Positions 46,079 to 58,679 of a stretch of DNA of 64,000 nucleotides are shown here, piece after piece. Position numbers and translations under genes: made by a program. The stretch is from Vicia villosa (lineage: Eukaryota > Streptophyta > Magnoliopsida > Fabales > Fabaceae). Position 1 is the first letter of the stretch. Every line of letters starts with the position of its first letter. The notes under the pieces were generated by a model, which was not told the origin of the DNA, did no database searches, and worked only from the letters and a program-made list of their open reading frames with translations. Location of the stretch: the NCBI RefSeq assembly GCF_029867415.1, contig NC_081180.1, positions 236,321,761-236,385,760 of the forward strand, given 5' to 3'.

Positions 46079-48480
46079 ATGTATTCTTCATCAAGCTCTT
46101 CTAGCCCAGCAGAAATCTCTTCTACTCAAATACTTATAAGAAAGCATGGGTATGCTCCGTTGAAGACATGCACCATTCCTACTGAAGATTTGGAAGTTCT
46201 CTGTGAGTCTGCTGTGGATTTTGAAAACCTGAAAGCAAATGGTTTCCATCCTGATGCAAGGATCTTGGCACAAGGATGGTCAAACTATCTTGATAGATTG
46301 GTTGGACCAATTTATCCGGCCCTTGTGAAAGACTAATGGGTTCATGCAATGGTTACTCCAACTGGAATCATCTCCTTAGTGTTAGGGCATGAAGTTGTAG
46401 TTACTGGGAAGTTGATAAGGAAGTTATACAACCTGGGTGATGAAGAAGGATGCACTGGTCCTCTTCCTGGAAGAGTTAGTTGGCTACAGGTTGAAAAACA
46501 AATCTCATTTGCTACTGGTATTGAATCTCATAAAACTGGTACATTGAGGGCGTTTTATCAAGTGTGGGCTGAAATTATTTTGGGTTCTCTCCATCACAGA
46601 AGGAAATCATTCTCCTCCTCCTACATCAGTCTTAATCACAAATACACTCTCTTCTGCATTGGAAGAAGAATGGAACTCAACATTTCCAACATTCTTTTTC
46701 AGAATCTGAAGACGTCTATTGTATAGTCTCGAGATGAAGAACGTGCGAAGTGTCCTCATCTTCCCAGAGATACTATTCCTTTCGCCAGAATGATCTCAGA
46801 TATTCTGATAGAAAGTGATTTGATGGATTCTATAAGGACTACTGGAGCGTCCCAGTTTCTTGGAGTTGTCCAAGGTCCTGTCTTCAATGGTGTTGATCTG
46901 TTAAGGTTGCAACTTATCAGAAATACAACTTCTGCTCCTGCAAGCTTCCCAGATATTATATCTAGGAGAGTTCCTGTTGCAATATTTGCTACTTTGTTCC
47001 AAGCAGAACTTCGTAAGGCTGTCAAGCATTACTTGGAAGCGTCTGTCAGGACTCAATCTTCTGTTGATCCTGCGTGGATTCGTGGAAGAGTGCTTCCTTA
47101 TCTGGCTGATCTTCAGAAGAAGTATCAGAAGAAGCAAGAAGCAAGGCTAAAAAGAAAGGTTCAAGAAGATGAGGCCAAGCAAGCCAAGAAGCAGAGGGTC
47201 ACCTATGATCCTAACAAAGTTAATACTCTAGAATATCAACAGAAGCGCATAAGAGAAGCTCTTCGTTCTTCAAGAACTATAAACACCTCCAAGCATGTTT
47301 TTACTCCTCCTTCTGAACCACAAAACAACTTTCCCATACCAAATCCTCCTCCACCATCTCTTTCTACACCTGTCTTGAACCCTACACCACTAAATATCCA
47401 TCCCCCAACTCCTTCTGATATTCCATCCTCATCAACCCCCATCACAGACATACCACCCTCCTCAATCATCCCCACAGATATTCCATCTTCTTCAACCACA
47501 ACACCTCCACCTTCTAATCCCACCCATTTCCTACCAGAAAATCCAATCGATATTACCTTCTCTACCCTGACTACAAATTCACCTTCAACCCTCCTGAACC
47601 TGAGCCTCATATCTACTTAGAGCTGTTCACAAATGAAGTTATCAGTAGGCTTGATCACTTGAAGGATGCTTTCTTCAATGATCTTGATGATGTTTCTACA
47701 AGAAACCTCCAGAGAAGCTTTCGCCAGGATTTTCAAGTTGGAGCTATGGCTGTTCAGAAGAGACTAGTGGCTGCTGCTCCTGGTTATGCTGGATATCTTC
47801 TTGAAGGTGATAATGGTATCTATTATCATCCCATCAGAAACATGAGTGTTCTTGAGGAGAAGATGTTTGTTGATGAACTTGCAGAAGCAAGAATTGCTGT
47901 AGCAATGGAAGCTAATCCCTGCAGAGATATTATGGTCTGGAGACCTAAGTATCCAGTTCTGACTAGAGACTTCAAATCTCTGTTTGACTTTCTGAGGGAG
48001 AATCCTTCTGAGGAAGACCCTAATATAGTCATCCCAGAAGTTGCTGATCCTCCAGAAGTTGAAGGTCCTTCTTCCCCAAGGAATCTAGCTGCCATTCTAC
48101 GGGCTCTTGAGAATGGAGATTCTGATCTGCCTGCTACAGAGTATGATGGAGATGCTTCTATGGAAGAAGCTGGTGCTGAAGATCATCCTGCTGAGACTAT
48201 TCCTGTTGAGGAAAATCATAATGATGATCTGACAATGGAAACTGCTACTCAGAATGCTGTCCCTCTGGAAAGAAGTTGTGAAGCTTCTTCTGGTGAACCT
48301 TCTCTTTTGGCGAAGACTGTGGAGGTTATTCAGAAGAACCAAGCTGAGCTAGCTTCTCGCATTGATGAGCAAGGCACAATCAATGCTGAGTTCCGCTCTT
48401 TCATGGAGAGGCAGACTAAGAGCAACAATGGGATTCATGACATGCTGGCCAAGATTATGTCTAATCTAGGGTCATCTTAG
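46079..48480 (+). pseudogene. Sirevirus post-pol ORF ('env-like' position), broken
   Basis: One reading of about 800 codons with two stops (46334-46336 and 46724-46726) and one frameshift near 47555. The N-terminal half is globular (LILRKHGYAPLKTC-like start, SWLQVEKQISFATG, RTTGASQFLGVVQGP). A basic KKYQKKQEARLKRK stretch and a Pro/Ser/Thr-rich linker (about 47300-47540) follow. After the frameshift come HLKDAFFNDLDDVS, an acidic stretch and a C-terminal coiled coil (AKTVEVIQKNQAELASRI) to 48480. Extra ORFs at this place are established in SIRE-type elements and were called env-like. I see no signal peptide and no clear membrane segment, so an envelope role is not supported. Confidence 0.7.
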
Positions 48481-49503
48481 TCTTTGAGTCTTAGTTGTAT
48501 TTCCTTGTTTCTTGCATCTGTCTTCTATGCATCTTCTTGTACTTTTTGTGATACTTCTCCTTTGCCCATCAATGAAAATTATCTTTTCTTCTCTCATATT
48601 GTCTGTTTTTTTTTATCTGAATCTTTTATGTTTTTTGATGTTTTTACAAAAAGGGGGAGAAAATGTGATAAATGATTTGATTTATTTTATCAGTTGCTGG
48701 GAGAAAGTCTCCATATTTCTAACAGAACTTGCAAGTTCTATGTCTTTGAGTGTTTTGCAGAAATTGAAGATACTCTTAAAAGCTCAACATAAGAAGCAAA
48801 GACATGGGGAAAAGAAATTCTATATAGAAACAAGCTCATGGAAATTGAAGCAAGCTGAGTGCTGTAAAGCTTTAAGAATCAGAAGCAAGAAGGAAGAATG
48901 TTCTGATATTCTGATGATAGAATATGCTCTAACTCATTCTTATTCCTTATATGTTCTGATGCATGTTTTAGCTCTAAAATATGCTCTAAAACATTATTGT
49001 GTTTGCTCTGATACATATTATATATTCTGATACATATTTTATGTTCTGATTTATTCATGCTTTGACTTTTGTCGTTTAGTGTGTTCTGTAACATTTCAGG
49101 ATGTAGAGATGCTCTGATGATGATCTGGTACATTCAACAATGTTCCGATACAATCTAGCATGCAATGATTCAAGAAGAAATTCAAGTTCTGAAGCTGTCC
49201 TATGGAAGTAAGAATCAGAAGCTATGAATGTTCTGAAGATCTAAGCATATGTGATCGTCTCAATTGAAATGGAAAATACTCAAGGAAGTCCTTTATTTAT
49301 AAGCTTCTTCCATTATTTATTTCAGGGGGAGATTATTTATCTCAGGGGGAGATTATTTATCTCAGGGGGAGATTGTTAATCTCAGGGGGAAACATATTCA
49401 CACACAATATCTATATGCTTATGCTATAGCTGCGTAATTGTTTTTAGCCGTCTGATATTCTGATTGCAAATTCATATCATTTATGTATGTTTTTGTCATC
49501 ATC
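48481..49503 (+). other. copia 3' untranslated region with PPT-like motifs
   Basis: About 1 kb without a gene. An isolated PPT-like aaaaagggggagaaaa is at 48647-48662. Words such as gctctgatacatattttatgttctga recur at about 48900-49140. Confidence 0.6.
49312..49395 (+). repeat. Repeated PPT-like motif, about 20 bp x 4
   Basis: Units of the form attatttatctcagggggag recur four times, the last diverging to attgttaatctcagggggaa. Multiple polypurine motifs upstream of the 3' LTR are a described Sirevirus trait. Confidence 0.85.
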
Positions 49504-49517
49504 AAAAAGGGGGAGAT
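49504..49517 (+). other. copia polypurine tract
   Basis: aaaaagggggagat directly precedes the LTR start TGTTATAACA and is the usual plus-strand primer of Sireviruses. Confidence 0.8.
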
Positions 49518-50539
49518 TGTTATAACAAGATTTGTTCTGATCAATATTCTTAGTTTTGATGATAACAAGCATATGAATTTTGTATGAGATAATGTGGTAC
49601 TCTAATACTATGCAATTTCCATTTCACGAATTATATAAAGAGTATGCACAAAATCAGCGCAAGAAGCACTGACTCAGAAGGTTCAGCATGCAACATCAGA
49701 ACATGGTCTGGCAAGACATCAGAAGATGGTCGAGCAGAATCAGAACACGGGTCTATGGAAGCATCAAAAGAACTTGAGATCAGAAGCAGAAGCACTGAAG
49801 TTCTCATGGTATCACGCTCAGAAGCACTTCAAGGTCAGAAGACAAGAAGATGCTCTGCACCAAACTGTTTGACTCTGATGATATTCAAACTTTGTTTACA
49901 CAAACATCAGATCAGAAGCAAGTACAAGATGGCAGGCTACGCTGACTGACAAAAGGAACGTTAGAAGTTATTAAAGGCAACATCAGTAGACACAGCGAAA
50001 GCAAGGCTCGAGGTAGTTGAAAAAAGAGTGAAACATTAAATGGAATGTTGTACGGATTACGCAAAGCATTAAATGCTCCCAACAGTCATCTTCTCAAGCG
50101 CCTATAAAATATGAAGTTCTGATGAGAAGCAAGGTTACGAATTACGAACTCTGAACCAACTTGCACAAACGCTGTTCAAATCAAAAGCTCCCAAACTTCA
50201 TCATCAAACTCACTACATTGATGTTGTAATATCTTAGTGAGATTAAGCTTAAACTCAAGAGAAAATCACAGTTGTGATAATAGCTTTATTAGAATCATTG
50301 TAACTCTTAAAAGAATTTGTTTACATTAAGTTGTAAGAACTAGAGTGATCAGGTTGTTGATCAGTATACTCTAGTAAGTCTTAGAGGGTATCTAAGCAGT
50401 TTGTTCCTAGAGTGATCAGGTTGTGATCAGTATACTCTAGAAGACTTAGAAGTTGTCTAAGTGGAAAACCATTGTAATCTCGTGTGATTAGTGGATTAAA
50501 TCCTCCGGTGAGGTAAATCACTCCAAGTGGGTGGACTGG
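49518..50539 (+). repeat. copia 3' LTR, truncated by insertion of element C
   Basis: Starts TGTTATAACAAGATTTG after the PPT and runs 1022 bases to ggtggactgg, where the LTR of element C begins. A TATA box (CTATAAAATA) is at 50102-50111. The remainder, if any, would be beyond the far end of C, outside the window. The word actgg at 50535-50539 is the expected target duplication. Confidence 0.8.
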
Positions 50540-51450
50540 TGTTGCACCCCAAAATTTGCCCTCTTTATTTGAGCTATAAGTTAATAATGACGTTTATTTC
50601 GTCATTCAAAAATTGAAGAAAAATAATAAAGAGTTCTTGAGGGGTTTAAGAAGATAAAGTGTGGAAAAAGGTTTAAACAGTGAAAGTACGAGAAAATTCA
50701 AAAATACTATTTGGAAGGTGATATGAGCTAAGTTCCCGCGCTGTCTCCGCTGTTTCGGCGATATTTACAACTTTCGTGTTCGGCCCGAGAGCCAATTCTT
50801 TGAGGAAGGTCGTCAAATTTGCAAATTACTTGAGGTTTCGCAGTGAAAAACGGTGCTGAATGTAGGGTTTTGTGCTTCGGAAAATTCATATCTCCTAATC
50901 CGCTCGTCGGATTCATTTGAAAATTTAACTGGAGCTCTGTGGCATCATTACCAAGATTTCATATGTTCGGACCGAGGGCCGAATATGCATGGAAAATTCC
51001 CAGAATTTTAAGGATCGTCGTGTTGTTTCGGTAAAAAGTGTGTTTTCGAGTATGTCGCGCCGAGTTCGAAAATTCATAACTTCTTCGATTTTTATCGTAT
51101 GAATTCCATTCCGGTGGCATTCTCTCAGAAATTTCGTTAGCTTCGATTCTTCATCACACATGCCTGTTCAGATTTTGAGCCGAAGATAGGGTTTTATCGA
51201 GTTCTTTGAGCGGTACTCACAAAATCTTGCACGGTCGCGCCAGATGGATCGACGTTTCTCGTCAATCAAACGGGCGTATTTTCTTCATCGCTTATCGGAT
51301 TGAGGTGATTCTCACGGCGACAAGTCACGAATTTGGTCATCTTCACAATGGCATTGGTTTCGTTCCGGAATTCAGAGCCGAACCGAGCTTCCTTAAAAAC
51401 GAGCCAAAATGAGACGCACTGAGGGCAATTTGGACATTTCGCGATGACAA

Positions 51451-51459
51451 TATATAAAC
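51451..51459 (+). promoter_or_regulatory. TATA box of element C LTR
   Basis: TATATAAAC on the coding strand, about 0.9 kb into the LTR. A CT-rich transcribed leader follows. It is the best core promoter candidate for the C genes. Confidence 0.55.
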
Positions 51460-52368
51460 ATTTTGCTCTTCACAAAGAGGGGAGGACTCTCATAACTTCA
51501 ATTTCACCCAAAAGATCAAAAACACTTTCTCTCAATTCTCTTTCAATTTTCTTGGATCAAAACCACAAAAACTCACAAAAACTTCATCAATTCAAGATCA
51601 AATCGCAAGAACAAATGAAGATCAAAGCAAGAGTGAAGAATCTCCTCTCTCATTGATCATCAAATTCGAATCTCCCTCTCTCTCTCCCAAGGCTTGGGCG
51701 CGCCACTCTCTCCCTCACATCTCTTGGATTTCGTTCGTGTTCGCGTCGTGTTCGCGTTCGTGTTCATCCGATCTCATTCTCTTCATTCGATCCGATAATT
51801 TCACTACAAACCTTGTTAGATCATTGATTTTGTTGCTTAATTCGACATTGATCATGAAGATTTTTTATTGTGGATGATGGATCTATGATAATTGATGATG
51901 ATAATTGATTGTTGATTGATTGATTCGTGTTGATCTTGATTATTTGATTGAATTTGAGATTTACCGTTGAGTTGTTGATGATGCTATACGCATGTTGCTT
52001 ATGACACAAGAAATTGCATGCTAAGTGTTTGATAATTTGAATGTGTGAAGCATTAGTGCTTAAATTTGAGTTCTAGCATGTGATAATTGATTGTGGAATG
52101 ATAATTCATGATGCCTAAGCTAAATTGATGACATTTGAGGTTTGATAACGATTGCTCTTGATGATATAATCACAATGCTTACGACTCAATGCTTGCATGC
52201 TAATTGTTCGATAGAATGTTTAATTTTGCTCTCAAAGGCCAATCAATTTGCTAAAAATGTGTTTGCTCTTGACTCATAGCATTGCATGTTTGATATTTGC
52301 TTGTATGCTGAACATTCATGAAGAATTGCATCATGTTTCCTTGCGAGAAAATACAATTTTCGGCATTT

Positions 52369-52710
52369 GGCACTGTTAGGTCGACCCAGGGTGAGTTTAG
52401 GTCAACCTAACACCTTCATTTTTGATCTTGGCACTGTCAGGTCGACCCAGGGTGAGTTTAGGTCGACCTAAAACCTTCATTTTTGATCCTGGCACTGTTA
52501 GGTCGACCCAGGGTGAGTTTAGGTCGACCTAAAACCTTCATTTTTGATCTTGGCACTGTTAGGTCGACCCAGGGTGAGCTTAGGTCGACCTAAAACCTTC
52601 ATTTTTGACTATGGCACTGTTAGGTCGACCCAGGGTGAGTTTAGGTCGACCTAGAGCTGTTTCTTTCGTTTCTGGACCTGTTAGGTCGACCTAGGTCGAG
52701 GGTAGGTCGA
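52369..52710. repeat. 61-bp tandem repeat containing palindromes, in element C LTR
   Basis: Units start at 52369, 52430, 52491, 52552 and 52613, exactly 61 bases apart, each with ggcactgttaggtcgaccca and the palindrome aggtcgacct. A shortened sixth unit and an extra aggtcgacct pair end near 52710. Confidence 0.93.
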
Positions 52711-53754
52711 CCTATTTTTGCTTCCTTTGCTTCCTAACTTCAGTCTTTCATATCTTTTTGCTCGTAACTCCGATTTGCGCGTTCTTTATACCGTTGGAAA
52801 GCTTGTGAAACGTGCTATATCGTGAGATGATTGGTATTGATTGATTGTGGTTTATTCATCTTTGTTTTCCCCTTGACATTTTGTTGTTCATTTCATGTTT
52901 GCATTAGTTATTCATTTTCTTTTAGATAAGAATGCAATAACGCAATTCCGATTGCGATGTTTTTTTATCTCTAACTTGTGTGCTAGTGTGCAAGGCTTTT
53001 GGATAGTCACCAACCGGCGCTTATTGCTTGAGTGTTCCGCTTTACTTGCGGAACACGATTTCATTCGCTCGCATTGTGTTCTCGTCTTGGAGACACGCTT
53101 CTATTACTTTATATCTGCTTGTTTGGTTTGCTTGTCCCTCTTGCAGGTGTATTGTGATTATGCTCGACGCGCATGTCTACCTTTGTTTGCTTTCATGGGT
53201 AATCGGTGTGCTGATCATTTGCTTTTGCTTTGCTAGCTCGCTCGCGGGATTCTTAGTTTCTTCGCTTTGCTTCGCTGTAGTTTACGGATCATCATCCGTT
53301 TGGTATTGATCCCGTTTCATTTTATTTCTATTGCACTTTATCGCTTTCTCGCATCATCCAATAACATGAGAAGTAGGACCTAGAGATTCATCTGGCCAAG
53401 CCCTCGAAAGAGGCTCTATTTTTGTCGGTGTGTTTATATTTGTGCTTTGCGGCAGGGAGTCACAGGTAATAAGTCCTATATGGAACTCCGTTAAGTCCTC
53501 ATGGAAGGCACGCGGAAAGGGTTAGCAATCAACCCCCGCCTGGTCTCATCGAGTCTGTTCATTATGCGCACGCTACGCGTGGCTCGCTTCTGAACCTGCA
53601 CAAGATCTTGTTATCGAGTATGTTAGGAAAAGGGTCCATGCAGCCGGACCCCCACCTTTCCTATAGCTCGCGTTGCTCGACGTTGATGCTCGGTGTACGC
53701 ACGCACCGTTTTCCTTTACGATCCGTGACGGTGTCACACGCTCGCGAAAATGAA

Positions 53755-53765
53755 CAGAGTCGCCA
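53755..53765 (-). other. PBS-like echo in solo LTR D
   Basis: TGGCGACTCTG on the - strand, the start of the tRNA-Arg PBS, located 34 bases before the LTR end (53732). Same arrangement as in the C LTR. Confidence 0.6.
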
Positions 53766-56245
53766 CCGATATATTTATCCCAAAGAGGGAAAGGAATATC
53801 AGAAAACCTAAGGTGAATAAGAACGAGGTCTTTCGACCAGAGATAGGGTACGGGAATCGGTTACGTGAGGGGAAGGTACTAGCACCCCTCACGCCCATCG
53901 TACTCGATGGTATCCACCTATGTTTGTTGCTATCTAAAGGGTGTATAAATCTAAAGCTTAATTACTAAGGGAATGCATGCAAATGAAAGAAGAAGAAACA
54001 CGGGGAAAAAAAGGTTTTAAATAGTTGTGCTCGCTTAGGCCCCGCGACCTAATGCCTACGTATCCTTTTCAGGAATCAGAGCGCCGTAGTTCGGCTCTTT
54101 AGTTTTTGTTTGTTTTTGTGTTTTTTAGTGGACGGAGTTACATTCGCAATCTAGCGTCAGGATAGCAGCTCGTTGAGTGGAGTCTTATGCGTTACCAGTC
54201 TGCGATCGAAAGGAAGCAACGTGTCCGATTAAGGGAAAGAATGCCTCGGAGGCGAGATGAAGAAGAGATTCTGAGCGTTTCGAGTGGAACCCTTAAGCAA
54301 GGGAGACTCGAGTTGCTCTATGGTTTGTGTTTTTTAGAAGTTGGGAACTTACGCCTGAATGGGACCCTTAAGCAAGGGAGATCCAAGCACTCGAACATTC
54401 CCTTAAGCAAGGGACGTTCAAGCTTCCATTCCCTTTTTAAGATTTTCACTTTGTTTATTAGTGTTTTAAGTATTTTCTTTGTATTTTTTATGGGGATTTA
54501 ATTTGGATATTGTTAGGTGTTTTAAAGTTGAAAAGGAACAGAAACTAGCCTAAGTATGAAGGGAATTTGTACCTAATGTTATCATGGTTTCTACCTAAGG
54601 TTAGGAATAAAAGAATATGAAAATAAAGATCACAATTAGAAGTCATAAGCAAGATACATGAGCAAAATTGAGTAAGGATACAATGGTACAAAATTATACA
54701 CAAGCATGAAGTAGCAAGTCAAAATATAGTACAAAATGAAGTAAAAATACTATTATTTTTATGTATTGATTTTTATGGGAGAAATTGAATTACAAATCAA
54801 GCAAAAAGACTAAAACAATTAGCCTAAAACTAATATTTTTATGAACATTTTTATATGACAAAATTAGTATTCTAATCAAACACAAGAATTAAAATAAAAG
54901 TCTAAACTAATATTTTGTGATCATTTTTATATATCAAAATTGGTATTAAAGTCTAAAAATGATAGGAAGAAAATTAGCTTTTTATTATTAAAAGAAGTGA
55001 CAAAAGAAATTTAATTAAAATCTACATTGATTGATAAAAAAAACATGGAACTGGGGGTGCAAAAAGAATTATAGGCTGGTGAATAGAAGTTAGGGCGCAG
55101 GCCCAGTTTGTCTGGCCCAGAGGGCGTTTTTGTTCAGAACTCAAAAATAGTGTGCCTGGGCCTTCAGGGGGTGCGAATTGCAAACAGGCCCAGAATGAAT
55201 TGTTTTTGTTGCAGATTTTTGTACCGAAAAGAAGGCGCTGGGCCCAGGTGGGGTGTGATCAGTAAATTTGGCCCAAGACATTGAATTGATCCAGATTATT
55301 ATTATTATTATGAATTATTCCAATAAAACTCTGGTTAATGTTCAATTAGCCCTTAATTAATTGCAATTATATTGATTTAAACGAAACAATTAATTAAATA
55401 AATAAAATAAAAAGAAAATGGAGATTGGGAATTAGGGTAAAATGTAATGTGACCTTTGGGATGCCCTTCAGAATCAAGCGCTCCCTCTCTCACAAACGGC
55501 GGCGATATTCTCCTCCTCCGGCGAACGCTTGTCGTCGTTCTTCTTCCGGCAAGAAGTTTCCGCCGTGAATCGAAAGGAGATAATCAACATCTCGTATCTC
55601 CGTTTCGCTCTCTCACTGCTCTGATTCCTTCACCCTTCGACATCTTCGATGCTCTCAGACTCATCGTGAAACGACACCGGAACCTCCTTCAATCTTCTTG
55701 CATTTTGAATAGGCGACGATGAAGGAATCTTGACAGTTGTTGTTGCTGTTGTGATGCGATGATGAATCGCGATGATTGAAGGTGATGATGAACTTGCAGT
55801 AGTGAAGATGATGAACGAAGATTCTTGATTAGAGATTACCGGCTAATCCTCTGATTCTTCTTGTTTCTTCTTTTATCTTCTTTGCAGAAATGGAGGCATA
55901 GAGAGGTTACAGAGGTTTGCGATGAAGAAGGATGATGAAGAATGGGGAGTGGAAGGTGTATGAATGGTGTGAAGTGAAGGTTGCAAGGAAGATGATGGAT
56001 GAGGATGGAGAAGGTTCAGCAATGGTGAATGGCTCGAGAGGAACTGAGAAAGGTGAAGGTTGAAGTTTGAAGGTGGAGAGTAAAGAGAAGTGAAGATTGA
56101 AGATGGAAAATGGAGGGAATGAGGAAGATGAAGAGAGGAAGATGATGAAATGGTTCTGGAGGAGAATGAATGGATGGGAGAAAGAGATGAAGTGTGATGA
56201 ATTATGGAAAATGGTGGAGAGGTTCAAAGGATGAAGAATGGTTCT

Positions 56246-56254
56246 GATTTATAG
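56246..56254 (-). promoter_or_regulatory. TATA box of solo LTR D
   Basis: CTATAAATC on the - strand. The region to its left on that strand is a CT-rich leader. Confidence 0.5.
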
Positions 56255-58668
56255 AGATTGCAAGGTTAGTTCCCTTCTCCATTTCTGATTTTCTGTTATA
56301 GATGGTTAGAATTGGTTAAAAGTTGGTTAGAGGTTTGTTATAATTCTGTTAGAAGTTTCTGTTGGTTAGGTTTTGACTGTTAGAAGGTAGTTAGGGATGT
56401 TTAGTTAGTTACAAAACTGTTAACTGAAATTGGTTATAGGGCTGTTAGTTTTGGTTAAAGTTTAGAGTGGTAGTTAGTTAGGAACTGACAGTTACAATTC
56501 TGTTAGGGGCTTGTAACTGCATGTTAGATCGTTGGAAGGTTAGTTAGAAAATAGAATGGGCTCTGTTCTGTTTATGGAGGTTAGTTTAGATGTTAAACAG
56601 TTATGAATATGCAGTGCTGGCTGGTTAAAGGGGTTAGTTATGAAATGTTATTCTGTTAATGCAACTACTGAACTAGTATGAATATTAGTTATTTATGGCA
56701 TAGCTAGAAACGAATGTGAATGTTGGACCGTTTATGTAGTCATGGCTAGATGGATCTGAATTATGCTTGTATACTGATTTTCTATGACTTGTCTTTGTAA
56801 ATGTATTTGTGTGTTATGTAAATTGGTTGAAGAATGGGTGCAGGGATGATTATGTGTTTGAATATGTGTGTTGGGTAATAACTTCTACTATGTGGCTGTT
56901 AGAAAAAAGCTAAAAAATTATGAAAAGGACTCTGTTAACATGTTAATAGGTTTAAAATAGGATGGTTAGAAGTTAGAAGTATGCTTGTTATTATGGCTGA
57001 ATGTGATGAAATCCTGGTTTGAGTTATGTACAATGAATGCTGCAGGATGTCTTGGCTTGATATATGTGGAGGCGGTATTTTGGTGAATGCACGGGTTATG
57101 CTGAATTAAACTATTTTTGTGTGCAGGTCTGACTCCGGTTCAGCAATTTGTGAAGGTCAAGTGCAGGGTACAGCATGGCATATTTGCAGGGCATTGACAT
57201 AAAGAAGACGCATGGTGTCTTGAAGATCAAAATGCTTGGAGAGTTCGAAAAAGTTTATGGACAGCAACTGATCATGAATGGAGACTAGTGGAGTTTAGCC
57301 CCTTGTAGCAAAAGTTTAAGCTTTTTCTTTGCAGTTTTGTAATTTCTTTTGGTGTAATGATTGAAGCTTGTAATGTACCTTCTGAATGTGGGTGTTGACC
57401 CCCCCTTTTTTGTAATGTCGAATTCAACTTTTGTAATGAATCGGACCTTTTGGGTTTTTCTTGTAGAATTTATGGTTGAATGATAAATACGATACACACC
57501 ATATCTGTAAATAGCCTTGACTCCAAGATGGACTTAGAATAATGATGATATTTGAATACTTCTTTATATTCTCAAATTTGAATTACCTCTTTTCCCTCCA
57601 TTTAGTAATACTTTAAAATTCAAATCTTCTCCTCCTTTGCCAACTTAGATGAGCACCATAACATAAAATTCAAGCAGTGCACCGAATATTTATACCTAAA
57701 CTCCATAGGAAAGATCCTCTTGATTACTAAATAAATATGGAAATAAACCCTGATCCAATTGACGCCTTTAATCCATCACCATTGATTTAATGAACCAATA
57801 TTATTTTTAATGAATGAATGTATGACATGTAAGATGACCTAATGAAGATATGTATAGAATGCAAAACTTAAGCTAGTTAGAAGTAAAATTAAATGGGCAA
57901 ATTTTGGGGTGCAATCGACGGCTTGGTTGCTGAGAGGGGTCCGCCCTCTTGTCTATGGCCCGATCATTTTCACGAGGTCTAATGCTTGGTTGACTTGGGT
58001 TGAGTTGCTCCCCTTGGCTATGGCGGGACCGCTTTTCTACCATTCGGTCAGTACCGTTGGTTTGTTTGCTTTACAAGTGGATGCTCGTTTGTGTGCTATT
58101 TGTTTGCTTTCGCTTCTCCCTGTAGGTTGTTTAGTTTAGCTTAGACTTGTACCCTTTGTATGATAACATTAGGTAGCAAGCTTTCCCCTTTAGCTTAGGT
58201 TTTCCTCATGCATTCTTTAAAACACAAACCACACTCTTTGATTTTCTTTTCTTAAGAGCTTGTTATTTCCGCTCCATTCCCAGTATAAGCCTCCAAAGGT
58301 CGAGCAGCAGAGTGTGAATGTAACTTGTTCACCTAAAAAACACAAAACAAACAGAGATTAGTTAGCCGAGCTACGGTAACTCTGATTCTGCAAAACAGAT
58401 ACGTAGGCGGCGGGGTAGGGCCCGTGCGAGTATAATCCTTTATTTTCCCTACATTCTGCATTCATTTTAGTCCAGATTAGCGTAGATTTGTTACACACCC
58501 ATAGATTTAGACACAGGCGTGGATACCATCGAGTACGATGGGCGCGAGGGGTGCTAGCACCTTCCCCTCGTGTAACCGACTCCCTTACCCTTTTTCTCTG
58601 GTCGTGAGACCGTTGTTTTGTTTTGTGGTTTGCTGGCATTCCCTTCCTTTTCAGGATAAATATGTTGG

Positions 58669-58679
58669 TGGCGACTCTG
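58669..58679 (+). other. PBS-like echo at end of element C LTR
   Basis: TGGCGACTCTG is identical to the first 11 bases of the PBS that starts at 58704, but lies within the LTR. Confidence 0.7.

Larger units (their letters stand above)
1..50539 (+). mobile_element. Ty1/copia Sirevirus-like retrotransposon, decayed, split by nested insertions, 5' end outside window
   Basis: The element enters at base 1 in the integrase core and continues through RT to 1678. Its reading then resumes at 44999 with the RNase H region, exactly where the 43-kb element A is removed. After pol comes a long extra ORF, then G-rich polypurine motifs, a PPT ending at 49517 and an LTR that starts TGTTATAACA at 49518. An extra ORF after pol and repeated PPT motifs are known traits of plant Sireviruses (SIRE/Maximus type), so I assign that lineage. 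The 3' LTR is cut at 50539 by element C. Its gag and 5' LTR lie left of the window. It hosts all other elements, so it is the oldest layer here. Confidence 0.85.
53727..57921 (-). mobile_element. Element D: solo LTR (53732-57916) of an Ogre-related family, with target duplications
   Basis: Inserted in the C LTR with gacgg on both sides (53727-53731 and 57917-57921). On the - strand it should start TGTTGCACCCC but reads GATTGCACCCC, so its first two bases have changed. It ends CGAGCGTGTGACA. 4185 bp, no coding domain, one LTR only, hence a solo LTR. Its last 200 bases (53732-53912 on the + strand) match the end of the C LTR (58500-58701) in inverted orientation, so C and D belong to related families. 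A repeat cccttaagcaaggga occurs three times at about 54290-54410. Confidence 0.85.

Noticed and set aside
46756..47137. - strand ORFs over the copia post-pol ORF
   Set aside because: Shadows of the + strand reading, which has coherent domains.
55907..56227. 106-aa - strand ORF just downstream of the D TATA box
   Set aside because: Low-complexity Ser/Phe/Pro translation of a CT-rich LTR leader; no conservation visible.
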